Shown here: in pieces, positions 54,139 to 63,246 of the stretch | Layout of the letters: the number at the start of each line of letters is the position of its first letter | Numbering within the stretch: position 1 is the stretch's first letter | Origin: Hyphomonas sp. | GTDB lineage: Bacteria; Pseudomonadota; Alphaproteobacteria; Caulobacterales; Hyphomonadaceae | Reading direction: 5' to 3' | Assembly: GCF_022844445.1 (NCBI RefSeq) | Contig: NZ_JALHLS010000001.1 | Coordinates: forward strand, 310,001-374,000 | Length of the DNA stretch: 64,000 nt | Program-made: the position numbers and the translations under genes | Notes under the pieces: generated by a model | Seen by the model: the letters and a program-made list of their open reading frames with translations, nothing else | Databases searched by the model: none | What the model was told of the DNA's origin: nothing

Positions 54139-56907
54139 TCAGGCGCCAGAACGAGCCAGGTCGCGCAGCACATAGTGCAGCACGCCGCCATGCTTCACGT
54201 AGTCGACCTCGATTTCGGTATCGATGCGGCACTTGATCTGGATCGTCTTCACCGTGCCGTCTGCATAGGTGATCTGGCAGGGCACGGTCGACAGCGGGCG
54301 GATGTCGTTGCCGAGGCCTTCGATATCGACTGTTTCGGTGCCCTTGAGGCCGAGCGTCTTGCGGTTTTCGCCAGGCATGAACTCGAACGGGATAACGCCC
54401 ATTCCGACGAGATTCGAGCGGTGGATGCGTTCGAAGCTCTCGGCGATCACGGCCTTCACGCCCAGCAGGTTCGTGCCCTTCGCGGCCCAGTCGCGCGAGG
54501 AGCCGGCACCGTATTCGATGCCGCCGAAGATCACGAGCGGTACGCCCTTATCGATCCAGGCCATGGCTGCGTCATAGATCGAGGTCTGCTTGCCGTCCGG
54601 GCCGATCGTGTAACCGCCTTCGACGCCCTCCAGCATTTCGTTCTTGATACGGATGTTCGCAAATGTGCCACGCATCATGATTTCATGGTTGCCGCGGCGC
54701 GAGCCGTAGGAATTGAAGTCCTTCACCGGCACTTGGCGCTCCGTCAGGTACTTGCCCGCTGGGCTGTTGGCTTTGAACGAGCCGGCCGGCGAAATGTGGT
54801 CGGTGGTGATCATGTCGCCGAGCACGGCCAGCACACGCGCGCCCTTGATGGGGGTGATGTCGCCCTTCTGGGGAGACATGCCCTGGAAGTAGGGCGGGTT
54901 CTGGATGTAGGTCGAGGATACCGGCCAGTCATAGGTTTCGGCATCGGTCGTCTGCACGCCCTGCCATTTGGTGTCGCCCTTAAAGACGTCCGCATACTTC
55001 GAGATGAACATCTCGCGCGTGACGACGCGGTGCACCATGTCGGCAATTTCCTTAGTCGTCGGCCAGATGTCTTTCAGGTAAACCGGCGCGCCATCCTTCG
55101 AGGTGGCGATCGGGTCCTTTGTGATGTCAATGTTCATGTCGCCCGCAATGGCATAGGCGACAACCAGCGGCGGGGAGGCAAGATAGTTTGCGCGCACGTC
55201 CGGGCTGATCCGGCCTTCGAAGTTGCGGTTGCCCGAGAGGACCGAGACGGCGACGAGGTCGTTCTCGTTGATCGACTTCGAGATTTCCGGGTCGAGCGGA
55301 CCGGAGTTGCCGATACAGGTGGTGCAGCCATAGCCGACCAGGTTGAAGCCGAGGGCGTCGAGGTCTTCCTGCAGACCGGCGGCATTCAGGTATTCGGAGA
55401 CGACCTGCGAGCCGGGCGCCAGCGAGGTCTTCACCCAGGGCTTGCGGGTCAGGCCAAGGGCGCGCGCCTTGCGGGCGACGAGACCGGCGCCGATCAGCAC
55501 ATAGGGGTTCGAGGTATTGGTGCAGGAGGTGATCGACGCGATCACGACCGAGCCATCGCGCAGCGTCCAGTCACGGCCTTCGACCTTCGCGAAGCTCGGG
55601 CCTGGATGATCGCCGGGGATCGTCTTCGGCGCGGGCGGGCCGCCCTCTTCGGTCATCTCCGACTTTTGCTGTTCCGGGACTTTGGCGGGCTTGCGCACGC
55701 CGTCGATATACTCGCCGAAGATGCGCGCGGCGGCGTCGAGGGCCACGTGGTCCTGCGGGCGTTTCGGGCCGGAAATGGCAGGCACCACATCGCCGAGATC
55801 GAGGCTCAGCGTCGAGGAATAGACAGGCGCATAGTCGGCGCCGCGCCAGAAGCCGTTCGCCTTGGCATAGGTCTCGACCAGCGCGATGCGGGCCTCGTCA
55901 CGGCCGGTCTGGCGGAGGTAACGCAGCGTCTCGTCATCAATCGGAAAGAAGCCGCAGGTGGCGCCGTACTCTGGAGCCATGTTGGCGATGGTGGCCCGGT
56001 CGGCGAGCGGCATATTGTCGAGGCCGTGGCCGTAGAATTCGACGAACTTGTTCACGACGCCGTGCTTGCGCAGCATCTGCACGACCTTCAGCACGAGGTC
56101 GGTGGCCGTTACGCCTTCCTTCAGCGCGCCGGTGATCTTGAAGCCGACAACTTCCGGGATCAGCATCGAGACCGGCTGGCCGAGCATTGCGGCCTCCGCC
56201 TCGATCCCACCGACGCCCCAGCCGAGCACCGCGAGGCCGTTGACCATGGTGGTGTGCGAGTCGGTGCCGACCAGCGTATCCGGATAGGCAATGATCGAAC
56301 CATCCGTGTCCGTATCGGTCCAGACCGTCTGGGCGAGGTATTCGAGGTTCACCTGGTGGCAGATGCCAGTGCCCGGCGGCACCACGCGGAAATTGTTGAA
56401 CGCCTTCTGGCCCCACTTGAGGAAGGTGTAGCGCTCCATGTTGCGCTCGTACTCAAGGTCGACGTTGGCCTGAAAGGCGCGCGGAGTGCCAAACTCGTCG
56501 ATCATCACTGAGTGGTCGATCACGAGGTCGACGGGGACCAGCGGGTTGATTTTTTTCGCATTGCCCTTGAGCGCCTTGATACCATCGCGCATGGCGGCGA
56601 GGTCGACCACGGCGGGCACGCCCGTGAAGTCCTGCATCAGCACGCGGGCTGGACGGTAGGCGATCTCGCGGGGGTTCTGGCCGCCCTGGTCCGCCCAGGT
56701 ACCGAAGGCGCGGATGTCATCCGGGGTCACCGTCAGACCATCTTCGAAGCGCAGCATGTTCTCGAGCAACACCTTCAGCGAGGCCGGAAGGCGGGAGACA
56801 TCGCCCAGACCGGCCGATTTCGCCGCCGCAGCCAGCGAATAATAAGTGTAGGTCTTGCCCGCGGCGGTGAGCGTGCTTTTCGATTTGAAGCTGTCTTTTG
56901 ACGCCAT
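54139..56907 (-). CDS. acnA: Aconitate hydratase A
   Basis: A 922-residue AcnA/IRP-type aconitase of the TCA cycle (citrate to isocitrate). The three 4Fe-4S ligands are Cys in [11 protein letters not shown] and the pair in [29 protein letters not shown] and the C-terminal swivel domain ([18 protein letters not shown]) are conserved. ATG 56907 has AGGAGG about 12 bases upstream, longer than usual; upstream in-frame sequence is not aconitase-like. A hairpin terminator follows. It is divergent from the ccm operon. Confidence 0.97.
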   Translation of the reverse strand: MASKDSFKSKSTLTAAGKTYTYYSLAAAAKSAGLGDVSRLPASLKVLLENMLRFEDGLTVTPDDIRAFGTWADQGGQNPREIAYRPARVLMQDFTGVPAVVDLAAMRDGIKALKGNAKKINPLVPVDLVIDHSVMIDEFGTPRAFQANVDLEYERNMERYTFLKWGQKAFNNFRVVPPGTGICHQVNLEYLAQTVWTDTDTDGSIIAYPDTLVGTDSHTTMVNGLAVLGWGVGGIEAEAAMLGQPVSMLIPEVVGFKITGALKEGVTATDLVLKVVQMLRKHGVVNKFVEFYGHGLDNMPLADRATIANMAPEYGATCGFFPIDDETLRYLRQTGRDEARIALVETYAKANGFWRGADYAPVYSSTLSLDLGDVVPAISGPKRPQDHVALDAAARIFGEYIDGVRKPAKVPEQQKSEMTEEGGPPAPKTIPGDHPGPSFAKVEGRDWTLRDGSVVIASITSCTNTSNPYVLIGAGLVARKARALGLTRKPWVKTSLAPGSQVVSEYLNAAGLQEDLDALGFNLVGYGCTTCIGNSGPLDPEISKSINENDLVAVSVLSGNRNFEGRISPDVRANYLASPPLVVAYAIAGDMNIDITKDPIATSKDGAPVYLKDIWPTTKEIADMVHRVVTREMFISKYADVFKGDTKWQGVQTTDAETYDWPVSSTYIQNPPYFQGMSPQKGDITPIKGARVLAVLGDMITTDHISPAGSFKANSPAGKYLTERQVPVKDFNSYGSRRGNHEIMMRGTFANIRIKNEMLEGVEGGYTIGPDGKQTSIYDAAMAWIDKGVPLVIFGGIEYGAGSSRDWAAKGTNLLGVKAVIAESFERIHRSNLVGMGVIPFEFMPGENRKTLGLKGTETVDIEGLGNDIRPLSTVPCQITYADGTVKTIQIKCRIDTEIEVDYVKHGGVLHYVLRDLARSGA

Positions 56908-57078
56908 GAGTGGACATTGCCTCCTGTCATGCGGGCGCCCAACACAGAACCGGGGCGAACCGCCTTGATATGCTGGGGGTCTCTTATAGTCCTCGCCTCT
57001 CGCGCGCAATTGGCTGTTGGACCGCACCCGCGCAACAAGGCCGCGTTTGCGGCAGCGGCGGAACCGGCTATCCCTGAG

Positions 57079-57663
57079 ATGATGGATCCTCAGGCAGCGC
57101 CCCTCCTCTCGGCCTCCGGCCTCGGCATGATCCGGGGCGAGCGGGTGCTGTTCCGCGAGGTGAACCTCGCCGTACGGACAGGCGAGGCGCTGGTGCTGCG
57201 CGGCGCCAATGGCACCGGCAAAACAACGCTGCTGCGCATCCTTGCGGGCCTCACCCGCCCCGAAGCGGGCCGTGTTGCGCGCCGCGAGGCCCATCACTGG
57301 GTCGGCCACCGCGAGGGGCTTAAACCGCAGGAGACCCCGCGCGAGCATCTGAAACTCTGGGCGCAGGCCTGGGGGACGAACGTGGCAACTGATTCGGTCC
57401 TCACCCGGATGGGCCTTAACCGGCCCGCCGACGTGGCCGGGCGCTACCTTTCCGCCGGCCAGCGCCGGCGCACGGCGCTCGCCCGCCTGCTACTGGAGGA
57501 CCGGCCGGTCTGGCTGCTGGATGAACCGTACACGGCGCTTGACGCTGAGGGCCGCGCGCTGGTCGATGCGCTGATCGCGGAGCACAGGTCCAGGGGCGGG
57601 TCGGTGATCGCGGCGATCCACGGTGAAGCAGGCTTTGCGGCCAGCGGGGAGCTGACACTGTGA
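57079..57663 (+). CDS. ccmA: Haem exporter ATP-binding protein CcmA
   Basis: A 194-residue ABC ATPase of cytochrome c maturation. Walker A is GANGTGKTT, signature [16 protein letters not shown], Walker [13 protein letters not shown]. With CcmB it powers release of holo-CcmE. ATG 57079 or 57082 are both possible. The TGA overlaps the ccmB GTG start. Confidence 0.93.
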   Translation: MMDPQAAPLLSASGLGMIRGERVLFREVNLAVRTGEALVLRGANGTGKTTLLRILAGLTRPEAGRVARREAHHWVGHREGLKPQETPREHLKLWAQAWGTNVATDSVLTRMGLNRPADVAGRYLSAGQRRRTALARLLLEDRPVWLLDEPYTALDAEGRALVDALIAEHRSRGGSVIAAIHGEAGFAASGELTL

Positions 57664-58325
57664 GCGCTGCGCCGATCCTTGCCGCCTTCCGCCAATCCCT
57701 CGGCGAAGCCTGGGCGGGCGGCGCCGGGGCGCTGTTGCCGCTGGGATTCCTCGGCGGGGCCGCCGTGCTCGTGCCCCTCGGCATCGGCAGCGACGGGGAC
57801 ACGCTGAAGGCGGTCGGCCCCGGGATCATCTGGGTGGCCCTGGCGCTGGCGAGCCTCGTTACCCTCGAGCGCATCTTCCAGGCGGACGCTGAGGACGGCA
57901 CTCTGGACCTCTGGCTGCAGGCCGGCGCGCCGGTTTCGGCCATCGCGGCAGCAAAGACGCTGGCGCACTGGCTGTCGGCCGGCCTGCCGCTCGCCCTATT
58001 CTCACCCTTGCTGGCGCTGATGTTTCAGGCCGAGGCAAGCCTCGCCCTCCTTTCCCATGTCGCCCTCTACGCCCTCGGCAGCCTCGCCTTCTTTTTCTGG
58101 GGCGGGGTCGGCGCAGCGCTTTCCGCCACCGTGCGCCGGGGCGGCCTGCTGATCTCGCTGATCGCCCTGCCCCTGTTCGTGCCGACCGCGATTTTCGGGG
58201 CCATAGCAATGAGCGGCGGGCCGGGTTCTTCCGGCGCCCCGCTGTTCCTGGCCGCGTCCACCCTGTTCGCCTGCGCTGTTGCGCCCTATGCGATGGCGGC
58301 AGCGCTACGCTTGGCGGCAGACTGA
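57660..58325 (+). CDS. ccmB: Haem exporter permease CcmB
   Basis: A 221-residue protein with six predicted TM helices. The conserved TM1-2 loop LERIFQADAEDGTLDLWLQ is the CcmB hallmark. The start is GTG 57660 within GTGA, overlapping the ccmA stop, so translation is coupled. Confidence 0.93.
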   Translation: MSAAPILAAFRQSLGEAWAGGAGALLPLGFLGGAAVLVPLGIGSDGDTLKAVGPGIIWVALALASLVTLERIFQADAEDGTLDLWLQAGAPVSAIAAAKTLAHWLSAGLPLALFSPLLALMFQAEASLALLSHVALYALGSLAFFFWGGVGAALSATVRRGGLLISLIALPLFVPTAIFGAIAMSGGPGSSGAPLFLAASTLFACAVAPYAMAAALRLAAD

Positions 58326-58346
58326 GGGGGCGCTAGGTCATCAGCC

Positions 58347-59078
58347 ATGTGGTCTTACTTCGCCAACCCCCACAAGTTCCTGCGCCTGTCGGACTGGCTG
58401 GCCCCGCTCTTCTATGCGCTTAGCGCTGTCTGCATCTTCTATGGCCTCTGGCAGGGGCTTTGGGTTGTGCCGAAGGACGAGTACCAGGGCGGCGACATCA
58501 TGCGCGTCATGTTCGTGCACGTACCTGCCGCCTGGCTTGCCATGGCGAGCTATTCCGCCCTCGCGATTGCCAGCTTCGTCTGGTTCGTGTGGCGGCATGA
58601 ACTTGCCGACATCGCCGCCAAGGCCATCGCCCCGCTGGGGGCGACCTGGACAGCGCTGTGCCTCGCCACCGGCTCGATCTGGGGAAAGCCGACCTGGGGA
58701 ACCTGGTGGCAGTGGGACGATCCGCGGATGATGTCCGTATTGTTCCTGTTCTTCCTCTTCCTCGGCTATATGGCCCTGCGCGCCGCAATGGATACGCGCC
58801 AGAAAGCCGCCCGCGCCGGCGCGATCCTCGCCATGGTGGGCGCGATCAATGTGCCGTTGATCAAGTTCTCGGTGGACCTCTTTACCTCGCTGCACCAGGA
58901 CGCGAGCGTCATCACCGCCGACGGCCCAAAGATGGCCGCTGTCTACCTCACGCCCCTTCTCATCAGCGCCCTCGGCCATTCTTTGCTTTTCGGTGGCCTG
59001 GTCATGACCAGCATGCGGACGGAAATCCGGGAGCGGCGCATTGCGCGCCTGCGCGCCAGAGAGCTGGAGGCGTTCTGA
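58347..59078 (+). CDS. ccmC: Haem exporter / haem-handling protein CcmC
   Basis: A 243-residue membrane protein with the tryptophan-rich haem-binding signature (GTWWQWDDPRM) in a periplasmic loop and flanking His residues (FVHVPAAW, LGHSLLFGG). CcmC loads haem onto CcmE. It is 21 bases after ccmB in the same operon. Confidence 0.94.
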   Translation: MWSYFANPHKFLRLSDWLAPLFYALSAVCIFYGLWQGLWVVPKDEYQGGDIMRVMFVHVPAAWLAMASYSALAIASFVWFVWRHELADIAAKAIAPLGATWTALCLATGSIWGKPTWGTWWQWDDPRMMSVLFLFFLFLGYMALRAAMDTRQKAARAGAILAMVGAINVPLIKFSVDLFTSLHQDASVITADGPKMAAVYLTPLLISALGHSLLFGGLVMTSMRTEIRERRIARLRARELEAF

Positions 59079-59080
59079 CC

Positions 59081-59233
59081 ATGCCTGAGTTCGACAAGAA
59101 TGCCGCGTATATCTGGGCTTGCTACGCAGTCGGCGCGCTGCTGATCCTCGGCCTCACGCTGCAGGTCGTGCTGGCGGCGCGGGCTGCGCGCAAGCGGCTC
59201 GAGAAGCTTTCCCCAGAGGAGGACGGCCAGTGA
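59081..59233 (+). CDS. ccmD: Cytochrome c maturation protein CcmD
   Basis: A 50-residue single-TM protein: FDKNAAYIWACYAVGALLIL, then a basic amphipathic tail (AARAARKRLEKL). CcmD supports release of haem-CcmE from CcmABC. It is placed 2 bases after ccmC and overlaps the ccmG GTG start by 4 bases. The position and pattern are typical, though CcmD is poorly conserved. Confidence 0.88.
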   Translation: MPEFDKNAAYIWACYAVGALLILGLTLQVVLAARAARKRLEKLSPEEDGQ

Positions 59234-59751
59234 ACCGCTGGATCTTCGCCCTGCCGGTTGCTGCGCTGCTTCTGTTCGGCCTGCTAGGCGCCTGGCGGAT
59301 GCTGAACCCGGAAAAGGGCGATTTTGCCCGCGTCTCCCGCGCCGCTCCGGAATTTGTCTTTGAACTGAAGGAGGGCGGCGAGATCTCCTTCGCCCCTCCC
59401 CCAGGCGGGGAAACGGTCGCGGTGAACCTCTTTGCCAGCTGGTGCGCACCCTGCGAGGCCGAGCACAAATATCTGATAGAGCTCAGCAAGACCCACCCGG
59501 ACCAGCTGGTCGGCATTCTCTATAAGGACAAGACCGAGAAAGGCGAAGCCTTCCTCGAGCGTCTCGGCAATCCGTTCACCCACGTGGCGCTGGACCCCGA
59601 GGGCCGGGGCGGACTGGATTTCGGGCTCACCGGCGTGCCGGAGACTTTCGTGATTTCCGGCGAGGGCGAGATCCTGCTCCATATCAGCGGGCCGCTGGAC
59701 GAAGCTTCTCTCCAAAAAGTAAGCGAGGCGCTCGGGGCGCCTCGCTCGTAG
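59230..59751 (+). CDS. ccmG: Thiol:disulfide interchange protein CcmG (DsbE)
   Basis: A 173-residue membrane-anchored thioredoxin. An N-terminal TM is followed by the active site FASWCAPCEAEH (WCxxC) and the cis-Pro loop LTGVPETFVIS. It keeps apocytochrome CXXCH thiols reduced for haem attachment. Start GTG 59230 lies in GTGA, overlapping ccmD. The last codons contain the hairpin that ends the convergent MarR gene. ccmE, ccmF and ccmH are not in this window. Confidence 0.93.
   Translation: MNRWIFALPVAALLLFGLLGAWRMLNPEKGDFARVSRAAPEFVFELKEGGEISFAPPPGGETVAVNLFASWCAPCEAEHKYLIELSKTHPDQLVGILYKDKTEKGEAFLERLGNPFTHVALDPEGRGGLDFGLTGVPETFVISGEGEILLHISGPLDEASLQKVSEALGAPRS
59714..59746 (-). terminator. 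Rho-independent terminator of the MarR gene inside ccmG
   Basis: On the minus strand AGCGAGGCG-ccccgag-CGCCTCGCT (59746-59722; 9 perfect pairs) is followed by TACTTTTTGG. It lies 29 bases beyond the MarR stop, within the final codons of ccmG on the other strand. Confidence 0.7.
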
Positions 59752-59775
59752 TCCTGCTTCGTCTGGAGACGGATC

Positions 59776-60279
59776 TTATTTCTTTTTCTTGGCCGGAGCC
59801 TTTTTCGCAGCGGCTTTCTTGGCCGGCGCCTTCTTGGCTTTCGGTGCCGGGGCTTCGGCGCTGTCGGCGACGAGGCCGGTCAGGCCCTGGATCAGTGCCT
59901 CCTGCTTGGCTTTCGCCAGCGTTGCGAAGAGGGCGGCGTCTGCTTTCACGACGGCCGGAAGGGCCTTGTCATGGGCTTTCTTGCCTTTCGGCGTAAGGGA
60001 GACCGACTTGGCGCGAGCGTCGGTTTTCGAATCCGAACGCTTGATCATGCCGCCGGCTTCCATGCGGGCGACCATGTCGGCGAGAGTGGAGCGGTCGATG
60101 CCGGTGGCATTGACAAGATCGGACTGGCTGACACCTTCATTGCCGGAGAGGGCAGAAAGCACCGAGAACTGACGAAGCGTCAGGCCAGCCGACTTCAGGG
60201 CGGCGGCCGAGTGGTTCGCAGCGATCTGCTGGGCGCGGTGGAGGAGGTGGCTGGGCGAGTTGTTGAGGTTGAAGGCCAT
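59776..60279 (-). CDS. MarR-family regulator with lysine-rich histone-H1-like tail
   Basis: A 167-residue protein. Residues ~1-135 are a winged helix of the MarR type (LTLRQFSVLSALSGNEGVSQ, then a recognition helix GIDRSTLADMVARME and the wing SDSKTDARAKSVSLTPKGKK). The last ~26 residues are an Ala/Lys/Pro tail (11 Lys; KKAPAKK repeats) like histone H1 C-termini, so non-specific DNA binding through the tail is likely. The target genes are unknown. A terminator follows inside the convergent ccmG end. Confidence 0.88.
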   Translation of the reverse strand: MAFNLNNSPSHLLHRAQQIAANHSAAALKSAGLTLRQFSVLSALSGNEGVSQSDLVNATGIDRSTLADMVARMEAGGMIKRSDSKTDARAKSVSLTPKGKKAHDKALPAVVKADAALFATLAKAKQEALIQGLTGLVADSAEAPAPKAKKAPAKKAAAKKAPAKKKK

Positions 60280-60423
60280 GGTGTGGTTTCCGTTTTGCTA
60301 AGGATGGGGTTGGGTGAGAGACGAGATAGATTAAACAGGGACAATCCACTTGGTGGGGCGTTATCAACAGCCCCGTAGGCGGATCAATCGCATTCTCCAT
60401 ACAGGCGACAGGATAAAGATTGG

Positions 60424-60975
60424 ATGACTGATCAATTGCCAACTCCTTTCCAGCATGAAGATTTTCGGCTGGCGATTCCGGAAGGGGATGACAGGGTACG
60501 GCGTATCTGTAATCGCTGCAACTTCGTCGACTACGTGAACCCGAAGATCGTCACCGGCTCGGTGGTGACGCAGGGTGACCTAATCCTCATCTGCAAACGC
60601 GCCATCGAACCACGCAAGGGCTTCTGGACCCTTCCCGCAGGTTTCATGGAAGAGGGCGAGAGCGTCGAGGACGGGGCCCGACGCGAAGCGCGCGAAGAGG
60701 CGTGTGCGGACATCGAGATCGACCGGCTGCTCGCGGTTTACTCCGTCCCCCGCATCGCACAGGTCCAGATCATGTTCCGGGCACGGCTCTTGTCGGATAT
60801 TGCTCCGGGTCCGGAGAGCCTCGAAGTGAAGCTCGTCCATTGGTCGGATATCCCGTGGTCGGAGCTTGCTTTCCCGACCGTGGTCTGGGCGCTGACCCAT
60901 TTCGCGCAGTCGCGCAACAAGGATGTGTTCGCGCCCTTCGCCAATCCGCCGGGCACGGATAGGCTGACGCGATAA
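60424..60975 (+). CDS. Nudix hydrolase
   Basis: A 183-residue Nudix protein. The Nudix box is GFMEEGESVEDGARREAREE followed by ACAD, matching GX5EX7REUXEEXGU except for the Ala at its last Gly. An N-terminal CNRCNFVDYVNPK is a partial zinc ribbon, as in NudC-like/COG1051 proteins. It likely hydrolyses a nucleoside diphosphate linked to another moiety; the substrate is unknown. It is divergent from the MarR gene. Confidence 0.9.
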   Translation: MTDQLPTPFQHEDFRLAIPEGDDRVRRICNRCNFVDYVNPKIVTGSVVTQGDLILICKRAIEPRKGFWTLPAGFMEEGESVEDGARREAREEACADIEIDRLLAVYSVPRIAQVQIMFRARLLSDIAPGPESLEVKLVHWSDIPWSELAFPTVVWALTHFAQSRNKDVFAPFANPPGTDRLTR

Positions 60976-61040
60976 TGCCCGCCAAATGCACAATACTCAT
61001 CCTCAGTGACACCTGAGGATGAGATGGTCTTGCCGCAAGA

Positions 61041-61778
61041 TCAGGCCGCTGCCGTCTCTGTCTTAGGCTCGCGCAGATGCTTCAACGTGTACGGCGTATT
61101 CGCCGCGCCGAAGATCAACACGATCACCATGTTGCCGAGCTTCCAGTTGGCCCACACGTCCTCGGCGTCTTTTGCGCCGAATGTCAGCCCAAGGAATTCG
61201 TACGTGCCGGCGGGCGCGACCGGAATGCCTGCCATCACGAGCGGCGCATCAAAACCTGGCGCGAAGGTGCGCCAGAGATATTCGTTCCAGATCGCCATTG
61301 CGATGAAGAAGAAACCCCAGCGGATAGCCAGCGTGCGCCAGGCGAAATCCGGCAAATCGAACACTTTCGAGAAAAGCGACTTCCAGACGTTCCGCCCGAA
61401 TAACAGCGGAATGAAGATGATCCCCGCCATGAAGAGCTGCTGGATGGTCGGCTTCACATAGATAAAGGCCTTCTCCTGAAGAAGGATGCCGATCAGGCCG
61501 AAGCCGCCGACAATGGCGGAAGAGAAAAGCATCATCTGCGACACCGGCTCGCGCATCACCAGCTGGCGCGCCAGGAAGCCGAGCATGAGTGCGAGGAGCA
61601 CACCCGTCGCCCAGAAGATCGCGGTATCCTTGTTGATCAGCCCGTCCATCAGGTCGACACGCCGGAAGATATTGTAGACCAGCACGAAGGCAATCACGGG
61701 CACGAAGTCCCCCCACAGCTGGTTCGCCTTGCCGGCGGCCGTGCCTATGCCGTTTTCGGATTTCACTGTCTCGTTCAT
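61041..61778 (-). CDS. Inner membrane protein YciB / septation protein A family
   Basis: A 245-residue polytopic protein of the YciB/IspZ (septation protein A) family, linked to cell-envelope and division processes. Recognisable stretches are WGDFVPVIAFVLVYNIFRRV, FIYVKPTIQQLFMAGIIF and RTLAIRWGFFFIAMAIWNEY. It is longer than the E. coli protein (179), mostly from extra C-terminal residues. ATG 61778 has AGGAAACGGC just upstream. Confidence 0.88.
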   Translation of the reverse strand: MNETVKSENGIGTAAGKANQLWGDFVPVIAFVLVYNIFRRVDLMDGLINKDTAIFWATGVLLALMLGFLARQLVMREPVSQMMLFSSAIVGGFGLIGILLQEKAFIYVKPTIQQLFMAGIIFIPLLFGRNVWKSLFSKVFDLPDFAWRTLAIRWGFFFIAMAIWNEYLWRTFAPGFDAPLVMAGIPVAPAGTYEFLGLTFGAKDAEDVWANWKLGNMVIVLIFGAANTPYTLKHLREPKTETAAA

Positions 61779-61860
61779 GCCGTTTCCTACGCAGATGCGG
61801 GCCCGTTGGTTCAACCGGGCCTGTCTGTCACGGATGGCGCCGGCGTTCCAGACCTGCGCG

Positions 61861-62721
61861 TCAGGCGGCCGCCTGCATCAGGACGAGCCCGGCCGCCAGC
61901 GTGGACGCCGCCACCACACGCCGCCGCCCGAAGCCTTCCTTCAGAAGCCAGGCCCCCAATGCCGCTGCGAACACTACAGATGTCTCGCGCAGCGCGGTAA
62001 CCATCGCCGCGTCCGTCAGTGTATAGGCATAGATCGCGAGGCCATAGGAAATAGACCCCGCCACGCCGCCGATGATGCCATTGCGCAGTTCCGGCCTCAG
62101 ACTCTCGATCAAACGTCCCCTGCGCTGCCAGACCAGCACGGCTGTAACCCCGATCCAGTCCAGCAGGAACAACCAGACGATGAACGTCAAAGGCGTCTCC
62201 ATCGCGCGTGCGGCGCGCGTATCGGCCACGGCATAGAGCCCCACGCCCACCGCCGTCATCATCGCCCAGAACAAGGCCGAGCGGTCGAGCCTTCGCCCGT
62301 CCGCCGTGCCGGATGTCGGCAGCGCAAACACAAGGATGGACAGGCTCGCCACCACCAGACCGGCTGTCTGCCAGGCGGACAAGTCTTCCTTCAGCCAGAT
62401 CGCGGCGAGCACCGCCGTCGCCAGCGGACCCAGCCCGCGCATCACCGGGAAGACAAGCGACAGCGCGCCCCGGTGAAGCGCGCGGATGGCGCAGAACTGG
62501 TAGAGCCAGTGCACCGCCATCGAAAGGAAGATCAGCCCCCAGGTGCCTGCTGGCGGCAGCGGAACAAAAGGTGCCAACGGCACCACCATCAGACCCATGA
62601 CCATTGCCACAATGGCACGCGTCGTCAGCACGTCCCCGCCCCGCTTCACCATGACATTCGTCACGGCCACGGTCAGCGCCGATATCAGGCAAAGCGCAAC
62701 GGGAAGGATTTCCGGCCCCAT
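61861..62721 (-). CDS. EamA (DMT) family transporter
   Basis: A 286-residue protein with about ten TM helices and two EamA repeats (about 5-135 and 150-283). The second repeat has YAYTLTDAAMVTALRETSVV and GAWLLKEGFGRRRV, typical of drug/metabolite exporters. Substrate unknown. ATG 62721 starts directly before the first TM. It is 82 bases from the YciB gene, same strand. Confidence 0.88.
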   Translation of the reverse strand: MGPEILPVALCLISALTVAVTNVMVKRGGDVLTTRAIVAMVMGLMVVPLAPFVPLPPAGTWGLIFLSMAVHWLYQFCAIRALHRGALSLVFPVMRGLGPLATAVLAAIWLKEDLSAWQTAGLVVASLSILVFALPTSGTADGRRLDRSALFWAMMTAVGVGLYAVADTRAARAMETPLTFIVWLFLLDWIGVTAVLVWQRRGRLIESLRPELRNGIIGGVAGSISYGLAIYAYTLTDAAMVTALRETSVVFAAALGAWLLKEGFGRRRVVAASTLAAGLVLMQAAA

Positions 62722-62851
62722 GGCGCCTGCGCATAGGCGGCTTTTACGCGTCCGGGAAGTGGCGCCGTTGCGCACAGAAGGAACCATCCGTGCCGGGCGG
62801 CGTTAGCGCCGTTCCAGGAGCAGCCGATACATCTGCAGGGGGCTGACATTC

Positions 62852-62926
62852 ATGCGCAGGGGCATTCTGCTCTGGCGCATCGGGGTGCCGATCACCGTCA
62901 TTATTCTCCTGCTGCTGAACTTCTGA
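62852..62926 (+). CDS. Very small membrane peptide (24 aa)
   Basis: A 24-residue frame, MRRGILLWRIGVPITVII followed by four Leu, Asn, Phe: a single hydrophobic helix with a basic start. AGGGGG lies about 10 bases upstream. Similar ILLWxIGxPI mini-proteins occur in other proteobacteria (from memory). The next 92 codons of the same frame are open after its TGA. Confidence 0.35.
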   Translation: MRRGILLWRIGVPITVIILLLLNF

Positions 62927-62998
62927 GGGCAGCGCCATGTCGGTACCTACGCTACCTGCGACCTCACCCGTCCCACCACCCCGCGCTGGGAAGGCTCC

Positions 62999-63202
62999 GT
63001 GGTCAGCTGGTCGGCCGTGTTTGCCGGCGCCTTCGTTGTGGCCTTCGCGGCAGTGTATCGCGGGCGGGAGCGCGGCGGAATCGAGGATACGGTGGTAACG
63101 CCCCAGAGCGAGACGGGCGCCGCGCGCGGAACCGTTCCGGCGGCTCTGCGCGGACCGGTTCTGACGCTCAATTCATGTCGGCGTCGCAGCGTCAGGGTTT
63201 GA
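62999..63202 (+). CDS. Small hypothetical membrane protein (67 aa)
   Basis: A possible 67-residue protein from GTG 62999 with GGGAAGG just upstream: one TM helix (SAVFAGAFVVAFAAVYRG), then a polar tail. It is in the same frame as the 24-residue peptide before it and ends 44 bases before the D-aminoacylase gene. No family recognised. Confidence 0.3.
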   Translation: MVSWSAVFAGAFVVAFAAVYRGRERGGIEDTVVTPQSETGAARGTVPAALRGPVLTLNSCRRRSVRV

Positions 63203-63246
63203 CACCCCCTCCCCTTGAGGCATCCTGCCATCTGGAGGAATTCACC

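Noticed and set aside
54175-56511. A ~780-codon open frame opposite acnA
   Set aside because: Shadow of the aconitase gene; Arg/His-rich composition with no motif.
62924-62926. In-frame TGA as a selenocysteine codon
   Set aside because: No selenoprotein family similarity and no clear stem-loop right after it.
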